Below the pieces are notes generated by a model that saw nothing but the letters and a program-made list of their open reading frames with translations, searched no databases and was not told where the DNA came from. From the NCBI GenBank assembly GCA_965218625.1, contig CBDCLG010000017.1, positions 186,001 through 250,000 on the forward strand: a stretch of 64,000 nucleotides of DNA. The letters are read 5' to 3'. Origin of the DNA: Bin5 sp965218625. Its GTDB lineage: Bacteria; Chloroflexota; Anaerolineae; Caldilineales; Caldilineaceae. The position numbers and the translations under genes are program-made. Positions within the stretch are counted from its first letter, which is position 1, and each line of letters begins with the position of its first letter. Below, in pieces: positions 24,877-33,612 of the stretch.

Positions 24877-25499
24877 TGTCGGAGCTGATACGCCGTCTGC
24901 GGGCGGCCCATCCCGACGCCCACTGCGCGCTCGACCACGAGAACCCGTTTCAGCTGCTGGTGGCGACGATCCTCTCGGCCCAATGCACGGACGAGCGCGT
25001 CAACCAGGTGACGCCGGCCCTGTTCGCGCGCTTTCCGACGCCGGAGGCGATGGCCGCGGCCGACCGCGCGGAGCTGGAGGCGCTGATCCGCACGACCGGT
25101 TTTTTTCGCAACAAGGCCAAGAGCCTGCAGGGCGCCAGTGCGCTGATCTGCCAGAATTTTGGCGGCGAGGTGCCGCAGGAGATGGATGAGCTGACCAGCC
25201 TGCCGGGCGTGGCGCGCAAAACGGCCAACGTGGTGCGCGGCGTCTGTTTCGGTTTGGCCGACGGCATCGTCGTCGATACGCACGTCAAGCGTCTTTCGCA
25301 GCGCCTGGGCCTCACGCAAGAGAAGAGCCCGGAGAAGATCGAGAAGGAGCTGATGGCGCTGATCCCCGTCGAGGACTGGATCGACATCGCGCATCTGTTG
25401 ATCTTTCACGGGCGGCGCATCTGCAATGCGCGCAAGCCGGACTGCGCCAACTGTACGCTGGCGGAGATTTGTCCGTCGGTTGGGGAGTTTTTGTCTTAG
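24876..25499 (+). CDS. nth: Endonuclease III
   Basis: DNA glycosylase/AP lyase for oxidised pyrimidines in base-excision repair, 207 aa, standard length. The helix-hairpin-helix is LPGVARKTANVV with catalytic Lys115, the catalytic Asp134 is in VVDTHVKRL, and the C-terminal 4Fe-4S loop shows C-x6-C-x2-C-x5-C (CNARKPDCANCTLAEIC). It is the third gene of the nuclease-PRTase-nth set. Its TAG stop forms the first base triplets of a heptamer array. Confidence 0.95.
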   Translation: MSELIRRLRAAHPDAHCALDHENPFQLLVATILSAQCTDERVNQVTPALFARFPTPEAMAAADRAELEALIRTTGFFRNKAKSLQGASALICQNFGGEVPQEMDELTSLPGVARKTANVVRGVCFGLADGIVVDTHVKRLSQRLGLTQEKSPEKIEKELMALIPVEDWIDIAHLLIFHGRRICNARKPDCANCTLAEICPSVGEFLS

Positions 25500-25540
25500 T
25501 TTTGAGTTTTTGGTTTTTCGTTTTTAGTGGGTGGTGGTTG
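25499..25540. repeat. Heptamer array after nth
   Basis: NGT recurs at 25505, 25512, 25519, 25526 and 25533, 7 bp apart: AGTTTTT, GGTTTTT, CGTTTTT, AGTGGGT, GGTGGTT. One more AGT at 25499 overlaps the nth stop codon. The array drifts from T-rich to G-rich heptamers within one locus. Confidence 0.85.
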
Positions 25541-25584
25541 GGGCAGGGCGCGGCGCAACGAGATCGACTGTCAGGGAGGCCGAA

Positions 25585-26805
25585 TTGACCGAAGACCTCT
25601 TACAAACAACGCCTCGAATCGAGCGGCTGCGCGTTGAAAACTATCGGGCGCTCAAGCGTGTGGAGCTGCGGGAGATCACACCACTCACGGTCCTGCTCGG
25701 ACCCAATGGCAGCGGCAAGTCCACTTTGTTCGATGTATTCAGCTTTCTGTCGGAATCATTCCAGCAGGGGTTGCGCGCGGCGTGGGATCGCCGAGGACGC
25801 GCCAAGGAGTTGCGCACACGGGGCGCGACAGGTCCGATCGTCTTTGAGCTGAAATATCGTGAGCAGCCAAAGCAGCCGCTCATCACCTACCACTTGGCCA
25901 TTGATGAAGGCGATCGCGGCCCCATCGTTGCGGAGGAATGGCTGCAATGGCGGCGCGGGTCACATGGGAAGCCGTTCCGGTTCCTGAACTATCAGAATGG
26001 GGAGGGACAGGCGGTCAGCGGTGAGATGCCGGACGAGCAGGACCGGCGGATTGATTTCCCTTTGCGCTCGTCGGACCTGTTGGCGGTTAACACATTGGGG
26101 CAGTTCGCCGATCATCCCAGGGTGGCGGCGCTGCGGGAGTTCATCACCGACTGGCACGTTTCCTACCTTTCCATCGATGACACGCGCAGCCAACCGGAGG
26201 CCGGTCCCCAGGAAAGACTCTCGCGCACTGGTGACAACCTGGCCAATGTCATTCAATATCTGAAGGAACAGCACCCGCAGCGGCTGGAGGAGATTTTCGC
26301 CCAGTTGCGCAAGCGCGTACCCAGGCTGGAGGAGGTGGAGGCGGAACCGATGCCGGACGGCCGTCTGCTTCTGCTCATCAAAGATACGCCTTTCGAACAG
26401 CCGATCCTCTCCCGTTTCGCCTCCGACGGAACGCTGAAGATGCTGGCCTATCTTGTCCTCCTCAACGATCCGCAGCCGCCGCGCTTTGTCGGGATCGAGG
26501 AGCCGGAAAACTTCCTGCATCCGCGCCTGTTACCCGGTCTCTGCGAGGCGTTTCGGACGGCCAGCGAACGCGCACAGCTGTTGGTCACCACGCATTCGCC
26601 GGACTTTCTCAATGGGGTGCGTCAAGAGGAGGTGCGCGTGCTCTACCGCGACGATGAAGGGTACACACAGGCGACCCGCTGCTCCGATATTCAGAGAGTT
26701 TCTGCGTTCATGGAGGCGGGCGCATCGCTGGGGCATCTCTGGCTGGAGGGACAGTTCGGCATGGGTGACCCGCTGGTGAACGGGGGCGCGGTCAGGTTGG
26801 GCTAG
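25585..26805 (+). CDS. AAA (AAA_21/COG4637-type) ATPase
   Basis: Single-domain ABC/SMC-like ATPase of 406 aa. The TTG at 25585 is chosen because AGGGAGG sits 5 nt before it; the frame is open upstream but through the heptamer array. Walker A is GPNGSGKST near residue 40, Walker B is FVGIEEPENFLHP and the switch histidine is in TTHSPDFLN. The class resembles OLD-family and retron/Gabija-like ATPases, but no nuclease or toprim domain is fused and no partner gene is adjacent (the next gene is convergent, 10 bp away). Cellular role unknown. Confidence 0.8.
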   Translation: MTEDLLQTTPRIERLRVENYRALKRVELREITPLTVLLGPNGSGKSTLFDVFSFLSESFQQGLRAAWDRRGRAKELRTRGATGPIVFELKYREQPKQPLITYHLAIDEGDRGPIVAEEWLQWRRGSHGKPFRFLNYQNGEGQAVSGEMPDEQDRRIDFPLRSSDLLAVNTLGQFADHPRVAALREFITDWHVSYLSIDDTRSQPEAGPQERLSRTGDNLANVIQYLKEQHPQRLEEIFAQLRKRVPRLEEVEAEPMPDGRLLLLIKDTPFEQPILSRFASDGTLKMLAYLVLLNDPQPPRFVGIEEPENFLHPRLLPGLCEAFRTASERAQLLVTTHSPDFLNGVRQEEVRVLYRDDEGYTQATRCSDIQRVSAFMEAGASLGHLWLEGQFGMGDPLVNGGAVRLG

Positions 26806-26815
26806 CCGTCGCAGT

Positions 26816-28234
26816 TCAGTTTTCGCTATCCCGCTCCTGCGGGCTGACGAAGAGAGTGTAGCCTTCCCTGTCCTCGACTTTGACCTGATCGCCGGCGTCC
26901 GGCGCGGGCGCGGCGGCTGAGGATGGGCCGCGCAGCTGCGCGTTCCAGAGTTCACCGGCGATGAGGACCTTCCCCTTACCGTTCTCGGCAAAAGGAGTCC
27001 GTACGGTCGCCAGCGATCCGATCAGCCCCTCGCTGCCGGTGGCGGTACCGCGGCGCTGCGCCTGCACGACCTTGCCGCCGATGAAGAAGGCGAACGCGCC
27101 CATCCCCACGCCCAGCGAGATGATCGTCGCCCACGGCACGGCCAAACCGGGCGCGTCGAAAAGCAGGGCGCTGCCGAAAATGAAGGCGACCGCGCCCCCC
27201 AGCGCCAGCGCGCCGAAGGCCGGTGTAAAGGCCTCGGCCACCAGCAGGATGAGGGCCAGCCCGATCAGCGCGAGGCCGGCGAAATTGGCCTCCAGCTGAC
27301 CCAGCGAATAGAGCCCCAGCAGCAGACTGATCAGGCCGATCATCCCCGGAATGAATGTACCCGGATTGTAGATCTCGGCGATCAACCCGATCGAGCCGAG
27401 GGTGAGCAGGATCGTGGCGACGGTGGGGTTGCTGATAAAGTTCAGGAACTCCTGCAGCGGGGACAGCGGGCGCGGCATAATGCGCGCATCGGCGGTGCGC
27501 AGGGTCCGTTCCTCACCCTGCACGGTGATGACGAATCCGTCCATCTGCTGCAGCAGATCGGTCACGTCCAGCGCGATAAAGTCGATGACGCCCAACTCCA
27601 GCGCGCGTGTGGCGGTGGCCGCGGCCGCCTCTTCCACCGCGGCGACAGCCCATTCCACCGCCTCGTCGCCGCGGCGCGTGGCCAGGTTTTCGATGTCGGC
27701 GCTGAGAATGTTGACGACCTTCTCCTGCATCGTCTCGCCGATCTCCTCCCCCTGGCTGCCGACGGGACTGGCCGCGCCGATGCTGCTGCCGGGCGCCATC
27801 GCCGCGACGTGACCGGCCAGCGTGATGAAGGTGCCGGCGCTGCCGGCCTGCGCTGCGCTGGGCGAGACATAGACCACGACCGGCACCGGCGACGCCAGCA
27901 TCTCCTGCACGATCTTCTTGGTCACGTCGACGCTGCCGCCGGGCGTATCCAGGCGCAGGATGACCGCCTCGGCGCCGTCGGCCTGGGCCTCCTCGATCGC
28001 GTCGCTAAGATACTGGCGCAGGACCGGCGTCACCGCGCCGGAGAAGGTCAACACCAGCACCTGTGTGTTCTCGGTCTGCGCCCGGGCAGCCGCCTTCACA
28101 CCGTCGGCCGCGGTCAGGATGATCCCCAGCAACAGACAGGAGAGATAGAAGGCGCGGTAGAGCGTTATCCGGAACGCCTGGCCTGCGCGCCGCGCGCCTC
28201 GTTGGCGACGTCTGAACATCGGTGGTTTTTTCAT
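26816..28234 (-). CDS. NfeD-family membrane-bound ClpP-class serine protease
   Basis: Membrane protein of 472 aa. After a signal anchor (about 27-45) comes a ClpP-like domain with the oxyanion loop DTPGGSV and the nucleophile in QAGSAGTF (Ser132). A multi-helix membrane domain (about 265-395) and a C-terminal NfeD OB-fold (EGLIGSLATVRTPF and on) follow. This is the long NfeD1b architecture, which works with SPFH/stomatin proteins in membrane quality control; no stomatin gene is adjacent. It lies 22 nt downstream of recN. Confidence 0.88.
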   Translation of the reverse strand: MKKPPMFRRRQRGARRAGQAFRITLYRAFYLSCLLLGIILTAADGVKAAARAQTENTQVLVLTFSGAVTPVLRQYLSDAIEEAQADGAEAVILRLDTPGGSVDVTKKIVQEMLASPVPVVVYVSPSAAQAGSAGTFITLAGHVAAMAPGSSIGAASPVGSQGEEIGETMQEKVVNILSADIENLATRRGDEAVEWAVAAVEEAAAATATRALELGVIDFIALDVTDLLQQMDGFVITVQGEERTLRTADARIMPRPLSPLQEFLNFISNPTVATILLTLGSIGLIAEIYNPGTFIPGMIGLISLLLGLYSLGQLEANFAGLALIGLALILLVAEAFTPAFGALALGGAVAFIFGSALLFDAPGLAVPWATIISLGVGMGAFAFFIGGKVVQAQRRGTATGSEGLIGSLATVRTPFAENGKGKVLIAGELWNAQLRGPSSAAAPAPDAGDQVKVEDREGYTLFVSPQERDSEN

Positions 28235-28256
28235 TGTCTTCCCGCATTCCGCCGCG

Positions 28257-30179
28257 CTATTCGGCGGCGTTCAGCCGTATCTGTTCGACGGCGGCAAGCA
28301 TCTCCTCGACCGACTGCCGCCCGGCGTCGCTGACGGCGCCCAGCATCTGCGTCAGCTCCTCGACACGCGCCGGCCCTTCGACCGGCTGCACGTCGGTGCC
28401 GGTGCGCAGTTCGCCCTCGCTCTCGAAGGTCCGTTTGCGCACGGTCAGATGGAGGTCGCCGAATGCGGCCAGCTGGGGCAGATGGGTGATGCACAGCACC
28501 TGGTGGCGCAGCCGGCTGTCATCGGGCTGCTGGCCGGTCAGGTCCCACAGTTTTTCGCCGACAACGCCGCCGACGCGGCCGCCGATGCCCTGATCGATTT
28601 CATCGAAAATCAGGACCGGCGTCTGATCGGCCTGCGTCAGCACGCTCTTCAGCGCCAGCATCAGGCGGGCGGTCTCCCCGCCGGACGCCACCTTGGCCAT
28701 CGGTTTGACCGGTTCGCCGGGGTTGGCGCTGATCAGAAACGCGACCCGGTCGACGCCGCTGGCGTCAAAGGCGACGCGCCGTCCATCGGGCAAAGAGGCG
28801 CCGTCCTCCTGTTCTTTCATTTCGACAGCGACGGCAAAACGGGCGTGCTGCATATTCAGGTGGGCCAGCTCGGCCTCCACCTGTCGGGCCATCCGTTCGC
28901 CCGCTGTCTCCCGCGCCGCGCTCAACTCGGCGCCCAATGCGCCGATTTCGCTCAAGAGCTTCTCTTCCTCTTCCTCCAATACGGCCGTCTGCGCCTCCCA
29001 GTTGCTCAGCTCCTCCAGCTCCGCCTGCGCCGCGGCGGCGAAGGCCAGGATCTCGTGCGCGGTGTCGCCGTACTTGCGTCTGAGGTTTCCGATCAGCGTA
29101 AGGCGCTCCTCGACCTCGGCCAGGCGCTGCGGGTTGAACTCGAGGCCGTCGGCGTAGCCCTGGAGCGCGCGCGCCAGGTCGGACAGCTCCTCAAGCAGGG
29201 CCTGACCGCGTAAGGCCGCGTCGGCCATGCCGTCGTCGATGCCTGCCAGGCGTTCGACACGGCCCACGGCCGCAGCCAGGCCGTCGATGACGCCCGGCAT
29301 TCCGCCTTCGCCCTCGTTCAACAGCGCGGCGGCGGCACTCGCCAGCTGCAAGAGCGCCTCGGCATTGCCAAGCCGTTTGCGCTCGACATCCAGCGTTTCC
29401 TCTTCACCGTCCTCCAGCCCCGCCGCGCCGATCTCCTCCACCTGAAAGCTGAGAAGGTCGAGCCGTTGCGCGACCGTGCGGGCATCGCTGCGCAGCCGCG
29501 CCAGCTCCTCGCGGGTGCGCTGCACCTGCTGAACCTTTTGCGCCACTTCGCCGCGCAATGGCAACAGACCGCCGTAGCGGTCGAGCAGATGTAGGTGCGT
29601 ACGGGGGCGCAGGAGGCTCAGGTGTTGGCCCTGCCCATGAATATCGACCAGCAGCGCGGCCATCTCGCCCAGAAGTTGACGCGAGACGGCGCGCCCGTTG
29701 ATGCGGCTGATGCTGCGCCCGTTGCGGCGCACTTCCCGGCTGAGGATGAGTGTCTCGGGCGCGTCGGGGTCGTCCAACCCCTCGGCCTGCACGAGAGACA
29801 GCGCGGCCGAAACGCCCGGTCCGGCGGGGTCGCCGGCCGGCGTCGCGGCTGCCAGTCGGAATGTCGCCTCGATCTCGGCCCGGTCGGCGCCGGCCCGCAC
29901 CATCTCGGCGGTCGCCCTGTCGCCCAACAGCAGCCCGATGGCGTCGATGATGATCGACTTGCCCGCGCCGGTCTCCCCGGTCAGGATATTCAGTCCGCCG
30001 TGAAAGCGCAGATGCAGGCGGTCGATGATGGCGAAGTTGCGGATCCGCAGCTCATCGAGGGCAGCGGCCGGTTCCAGCTGCGGCGCAGGGCCGGTCGCGC
30101 CGGCGGGCGCGGGGGCGGTCAGGAGGGATGGTTGGCTATGCCCCTGCTCGACAGGGGTATGATCTGTCTGCGCGGCCAT
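28257..30179 (-). CDS. recN: DNA repair protein RecN
   Basis: SMC-like ATPase for double-strand-break repair, 640 aa. Walker A is GETGAGKS, the signature is KVASGGETARLMLAL and Walker B is VLIFDEIDQGIGG, with a long coiled-coil region between. The N-terminus is about 40 residues longer than usual (Pro/Ala-rich) before LDELRIRNFAIIDRL, so translation could begin later. An extended -10 promoter lies about 50 nt upstream. Confidence 0.93.
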   Translation of the reverse strand: MAAQTDHTPVEQGHSQPSLLTAPAPAGATGPAPQLEPAAALDELRIRNFAIIDRLHLRFHGGLNILTGETGAGKSIIIDAIGLLLGDRATAEMVRAGADRAEIEATFRLAAATPAGDPAGPGVSAALSLVQAEGLDDPDAPETLILSREVRRNGRSISRINGRAVSRQLLGEMAALLVDIHGQGQHLSLLRPRTHLHLLDRYGGLLPLRGEVAQKVQQVQRTREELARLRSDARTVAQRLDLLSFQVEEIGAAGLEDGEEETLDVERKRLGNAEALLQLASAAAALLNEGEGGMPGVIDGLAAAVGRVERLAGIDDGMADAALRGQALLEELSDLARALQGYADGLEFNPQRLAEVEERLTLIGNLRRKYGDTAHEILAFAAAAQAELEELSNWEAQTAVLEEEEEKLLSEIGALGAELSAARETAGERMARQVEAELAHLNMQHARFAVAVEMKEQEDGASLPDGRRVAFDASGVDRVAFLISANPGEPVKPMAKVASGGETARLMLALKSVLTQADQTPVLIFDEIDQGIGGRVGGVVGEKLWDLTGQQPDDSRLRHQVLCITHLPQLAAFGDLHLTVRKRTFESEGELRTGTDVQPVEGPARVEELTQMLGAVSDAGRQSVEEMLAAVEQIRLNAAE

Positions 30180-30229
30180 AGGGCTGGGGCGCGTCCTTAT
30201 CTTCTCTGCGGCGGAAAGCCTCGCGCCCT

Positions 30230-30238
30230 ATCTTAGCA
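30230..30238 (-). promoter_or_regulatory. Extended -10 promoter for recN
   Basis: Minus strand TGCTAAGAT: -10 TAAGAT (30235-30230) with an upstream TGC. No good -35 is visible. The start site would lie about 45 nt before the recN ATG. It is not a LexA-type site as far as I can see. Confidence 0.45.
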
Positions 30239-30414
30239 CAGATGGACAGACGGATGGAAGAGGTCCTGCTTCGGGGAGGAGTTCAGAATGGGGTTGAATT
30301 TGAAAGCACGTCCCTATTGTATCAGGACTGGTCTACAGTTTTCTCTGTCGACAGGATCGCAATCGGTTTCGCTCCTGGAGGTTGGCTGCCCGGACAGTCT
30401 CTTGCTCAGCGCCT

Positions 30415-30831
30415 CTATGCCGGTACAGCGTCCTTCCTGGCAAGATACCTTCCCGCGGAAAGATAGAGCAGGGGAAAAGCGATGTCGATAACAATCCATA
30501 CCCAATGGAAACTTACAGCAGCAGCTGAAAAATCTTGTCCACTCCAGTTCCAGAGAAACAGGTGAAGCACAGCGATTCCGGCGTACAGAGTAACGTTCGC
30601 CTCGAAATATTCTGTTGTCAAGCCTCCCTCTTCGCCACTGTCGAAAAGCCGTTTCCGCTGCCACGCTACCCAAATCGCCACGAGTCCGCCCAAAACCATC
30701 AGGGGGTTGAGGATGTCCCAGGCAATCGATCCGGGCCCTACCGATGTAGGATCGTAAAGTTGGCTGGCGACAAACTGAACCCAGACAATAACGGCCAGTA
30801 CCTGCATTGCAATACCCAGAATTCTGTTCAC
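30415..30831 (-). CDS. Small four-helix membrane protein
   Basis: Hypothetical membrane protein of 138 aa. The GTG at 30831 is preferred because GGAAGGGG lies just upstream; an in-frame TTG farther up has no such site. Four hydrophobic segments are visible (AMQVLAVIVWVQFVA, LMVLGGLVAIWVAW, LYAGIAVLHLFLW, WIVIDIAFPLLYL). It is lower in G+C than recN. No family recognised. Confidence 0.6.
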   Translation of the reverse strand: MNRILGIAMQVLAVIVWVQFVASQLYDPTSVGPGSIAWDILNPLMVLGGLVAIWVAWQRKRLFDSGEEGGLTTEYFEANVTLYAGIAVLHLFLWNWSGQDFSAAAVSFHWVWIVIDIAFPLLYLSAGRYLARKDAVPA

Positions 30832-31523
30832 AATAAGTATTCCCCTTCCAAGTGTGATGACGCGGGCAGGGAGCAATTGATTTCCAGGTCTTTTGCCAAA
30901 GCGGTGATGGCTCGTTGATCGGAGCCTGGTTGGATGGCTTTACGTTCGGGCGTCAAGAGCAGTTCAAGCGCCGCGCTCTTGATATTTTTTGCCTTTCTCC
31001 CGGACCGGCCCGAGATGGTTCTGCAAACATCAGCAACTGCCGGGCTCGGTGGAGAGTACCTGTTTTCTTTCGGTGGGGGATCGGTCGGCTTCACGTTGAA
31101 CGCGCTGCTTCTTCTCTGCGGAGTTCGAGGGGATGTTAATCGAGAGGATTTTCCTGACAACTGCCCTGAGCTGCTCCACATCGATCCTGGATGTGGCAGC
31201 GGTCTCTGTGTCCCCTCCAGGCGGTTAACGAACTACCAGGTTGACCGGCGACAAAAATATAACATATGCCTCAAATTCACGTCAAACAGGGATGATCATT
31301 CCAGGATATAGTGCCGTGAACCAGCCTGTTGCATTAGGTGATAATTCCCAAAGGTTTCTGTGTGCGTCGCCAGCGGCAGGCGTTGCGGGGATGGTGGCCT
31401 GGAGCCAGGCCCAGTATGAAACGGCAGCGGGGGTGACGCGCAGCCCACAGCCCGCCCCCCTGCAGCAGTGCGCCGGGGAAGAGTTCAAGACGGGAATCTG
31501 CTTTCGACTGACTCGGGGTTGCG
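30832..31523. other. Gene-poor, probably decayed stretch
   Basis: About 690 nt with open frames on both strands but no ribosome-binding site and no recognisable protein. It borders a transposase remnant, so it may be debris of an inserted element. Confidence 0.5.
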
Positions 31524-31863
31524 ATGCCGCTTGCGGGCGGCGGGAGAAGCGCGACGCTCCATACCGACGAACACGGCGCCAATGCTGGCCTGGAAGAGTT
31601 ATACAATCATGAAGTGGCTAAGAGCGGCGCCGAAGAGTTCGCGATCCATACGGCGCACGCGAACGGCTTCGAAAGCGTCTGGGCGGAACCGAAGTTTGGA
31701 TACAACGGCGTCTACCATCACTGGAGAACGAAGCATATGCGCCGCTATGTCAATGAGTTTGTGTATCAGCTGTCCCGGGGAGAAAGTGCGGAACCACACG
31801 ATGATGCGGCTAGTCCACCTCATTGCGTATGAGGTGGGGAGGCGGCGGACACACAAGGGATAA
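31524..31863 (+). pseudogene. IS1595-family (ISXO2-like) transposase, C-terminal remnant with frameshift
   Basis: The translation HTDEHGANAGLEELYNHEV, HTAHANGFESVWAEPKFGYN and GVYHHWRTKHMRRYVNEF matches the C-terminal half of ISXO2-like DDE transposases. Near 31781-31787 the frame shifts: the family ending continues in another frame as EKVRNHTMMRLVHLIAYEVG up to a stop at 31861. The N-terminal zinc-binding part and the first catalytic aspartate are missing. No terminal inverted repeats were found. It is a dead insertion-sequence fragment. Confidence 0.75.
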
Positions 31864-32073
31864 ACTCAAAGGTGAGTGGCGGTCAAAACGCCAAATCCCC
31901 CATTGGTGGGCAGAAAGACGCGTTTCCAATTGATTTGAGGGAGGTGTTATAGCATTGATGAGGTTTGCCATGTACTCATTGGCGATTCTCATTCCACGGG
32001 AAAAAATCGGCAAATCCTCTCCCGCAATTGCTATCGACTCATCCTTAGTGGTTTTCAACGCACTTTGCCACAC
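31810..32073 (-). CDS. Hypothetical ORF downstream of the restriction endonuclease
   Basis: Possible protein of 87 aa from a GTG. Protein-like sequence (DESIAIAGEDLPIFSRGMRI) continues upstream without a stop to about 32145 in a frame overlapping the end of the endonuclease gene, so this may be the tail of a frameshifted gene rather than a complete one. Its own end overlaps the transposase remnant on the other strand. No family recognised. Confidence 0.3.
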   Translation of the reverse strand: MWQSALKTTKDESIAIAGEDLPIFSRGMRIANEYMANLINAITPPSNQLETRLSAHQWGIWRFDRHSPLSLSLVCPPPPHLIRNEVD

Positions 32074-32102
32074 GTATTCGTCTGAAATGTGTCCCTTGTC
32101 AT

Positions 32103-32600
32103 TTACGGCAGGTCCAACATGCTGCGCAACAATGAAGGCAATGTTTCAATCGCCCTCATGGCGTCCACCTTCTTAGTAAGCTTGTATGTCACCGCCTGCC
32201 CCTCCGCCATTCTCACCAGCTTACCCGCTTGACTCTCCGCCACCTCACCTTTTCGCCACATGTTGAAGACGATTTCGTTTGGACAAACTCCAAGACAGAA
32301 GAGGTAGTCATAGTTTCGATCAAGGCGTACGTGATTGAACTGAAATGTGCCTTTTGCGCCAAGCGAAGCGGTCTTGACCTCGAAACGTCTCTCTCCAATC
32401 CTTAAGTCCGTGCGAGAAGTACGTCCTCCGTTACCAACGGGAATGCCATATTTGCCCACATAGCGGCGTATAAACTCTTCTCCGATTTCGCCCCGATTGG
32501 TATTCCCAAGTTGACGGTACCCTATTAGGGGCGATCCTTGCCAGATGTCTTCGGGCGCGTGTTCCTTTATGACTTCAGCCATGAGCGCAACGGGGTTCAT
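32103..32600 (-). CDS. Probable type II restriction endonuclease (PD-(D/E)xK)
   Basis: Protein of 165 aa with a small PD-(D/E)xK-like core: GEIGEEFIRRYV helix, then TDLRIGERRFEVKT with Asp65 and Glu74-x-Lys76. The tail region FNHVRLDRNYDYLFCLGV is typical of the following strand and helix of such nucleases. The ATG at 32600 overlaps the methyltransferase stop (ATGA), as in coupled restriction-modification pairs. The recognition site cannot be read from sequence. It looks lower in G+C than the surroundings, suggesting transfer. Confidence 0.7.
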   Translation of the reverse strand: MNPVALMAEVIKEHAPEDIWQGSPLIGYRQLGNTNRGEIGEEFIRRYVGKYGIPVGNGGRTSRTDLRIGERRFEVKTASLGAKGTFQFNHVRLDRNYDYLFCLGVCPNEIVFNMWRKGEVAESQAGKLVRMAEGQAVTYKLTKKVDAMRAIETLPSLLRSMLDLP

Positions 32601-33334
32601 TCGATCGGATCCCAAAGCCGCTTAGTCTTACCTTGTTTCCAAAAAACAAGAAAGTAAGAATGATTCTTGCGTGCGTGAACTTGACGGACAGCACGGCTAA
32701 CGCCCGGACGGTTGCTTCGCATGACGACAAACAGGTCCTCAGCTACAAGACCAATTTCGTCATACATTTGCATTATTTCAACGTGCGTGAATCGTTGCCG
32801 GTTTGAACACACTTCGTCCTGACACTTCACAATCAGAGCGCCTCGGTCCCGCAATATACGGTAGGCTTCGCGCCCCGCGTCCCTGTACAGGTCAAGGACC
32901 GCATCATGATATTTGCTCTTCGTTTGATTACCGCTTCCGTTATTGCGGTAATGTTCCTCAAACGGAGTCTGAGCCTCATGTGCCGTACCGCCCGGAGAGT
33001 GCATATAAGGCGGGTCCAAAACTACACAATCTATCGATTCATCCTTGTACGGCAGATCGCGGCAATCTATGCCCTCTTGAATGTCGGTCGCCAACAACTC
33101 ATATTGATCTGGCGGAACGTGACGCCAGAAGACGCCCTTGCCGAATGTCACATCAGCAACTGTGCTACCAGGGGCTACGTACAGGCTGAGGATACGAGGA
33201 AAAGTCCGATCATTCCCGTCGGCATACGCACTCAGAACCAAGTCGTTCATGGGTTTTCCATTCCTGACTTGGCGCTTGTCAGACTTTTGGGCGCGCGAGA
33301 ACTCTGGAAAGGGGAGCTCGGGTCTTTTCGTCAT
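32597..33334 (-). CDS. DNA amino-methyltransferase (N6-adenine or N4-cytosine)
   Basis: S-adenosylmethionine-dependent DNA methyltransferase of 245 aa. An AdoMet-binding segment (TVADVTFGKGVFW, about 58-70) precedes the catalytic motif DPPY at 107-110. Later segments YRDAGREAYRILRDRGALIV and YFLVFWKQ fit the family. The gene lies between a 50-residue ORF (4 nt upstream) and the endonuclease (4-bp overlap), forming a three-gene operon. Confidence 0.85.
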   Translation of the reverse strand: MTKRPELPFPEFSRAQKSDKRQVRNGKPMNDLVLSAYADGNDRTFPRILSLYVAPGSTVADVTFGKGVFWRHVPPDQYELLATDIQEGIDCRDLPYKDESIDCVVLDPPYMHSPGGTAHEAQTPFEEHYRNNGSGNQTKSKYHDAVLDLYRDAGREAYRILRDRGALIVKCQDEVCSNRQRFTHVEIMQMYDEIGLVAEDLFVVMRSNRPGVSRAVRQVHARKNHSYFLVFWKQGKTKRLWDPIE

Positions 33335-33338
33335 GGCG

Positions 33339-33491
33339 TTAAGCGCTGAATGAGCGAACGGAAGAGTTGCCGATACCTACCGCTTCCTTGACGGGCAAAG
33401 GGTGACCGGTCTTGCACTGCGCGCGCTTCTTCTTCTGTTCTGCCTTTGGAGGTGGCCTAGAGGCCAACACCTTGTTGCCGAGGCGTTTCAT
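33339..33491 (-). CDS. Small basic protein leading restriction-modification operon 1
   Basis: Fifty residues beginning MKRLGNKVLASRPPPKAEQ and rich in Lys and Arg. AAAGGAG lies 6-8 nt before the ATG. The stop is 4 nt from the methyltransferase start, so translation is probably coupled. The segment PPKAEQKKKRAQCK...LPVKEAVG aligns without gaps to the small ORF at 56070-56246, which leads the second restriction-modification operon (about 12 identities in 26 positions). No helix-turn-helix is evident, so it is not a classical C protein. Possible roles: methyltransferase translation control, DNA binding or anti-toxicity. Confidence 0.65.
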   Translation of the reverse strand: MKRLGNKVLASRPPPKAEQKKKRAQCKTGHPLPVKEAVGIGNSSVRSFSA

Positions 33492-33575
33492 TTCACCGCA
33501 CTCCTTTGGGGAAAGATGGGGGATCAACAGACTCCTGCAAAACAGTGTCGACTGGATTCCCCCACGGGTAACCAA

Positions 33576-33612
33576 ATAATATTCGCGTTGCGTAAAATGT
33601 CAAGTGACATTT
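33576..33612 (-). promoter_or_regulatory. Strong sigma70-type promoter overlapped by a palindrome, restriction-modification operon 1
   Basis: Minus strand: -35 TTGACA (33603-33598), 16-nt spacer, -10 TATTAT (33581-33576). The palindrome AAATGTCA-AG-TGACATTT (33595-33612) covers the -35, the placing expected of an operator. The leader to the small ORF is about 75 nt. Confidence 0.65.

Noticed and set aside
25531..25584. Upstream GTG start for the AAA ATPase
   Set aside because: It lies within the heptamer array and lacks a ribosome-binding site, while the TTG at 25585 has AGGGAGG 5 nt upstream.
30828..31311. Overlapping frames on both strands (117 and 125 codons)
   Set aside because: Neither has a ribosome-binding site or recognisable protein character, and each looks like the shadow of the other.
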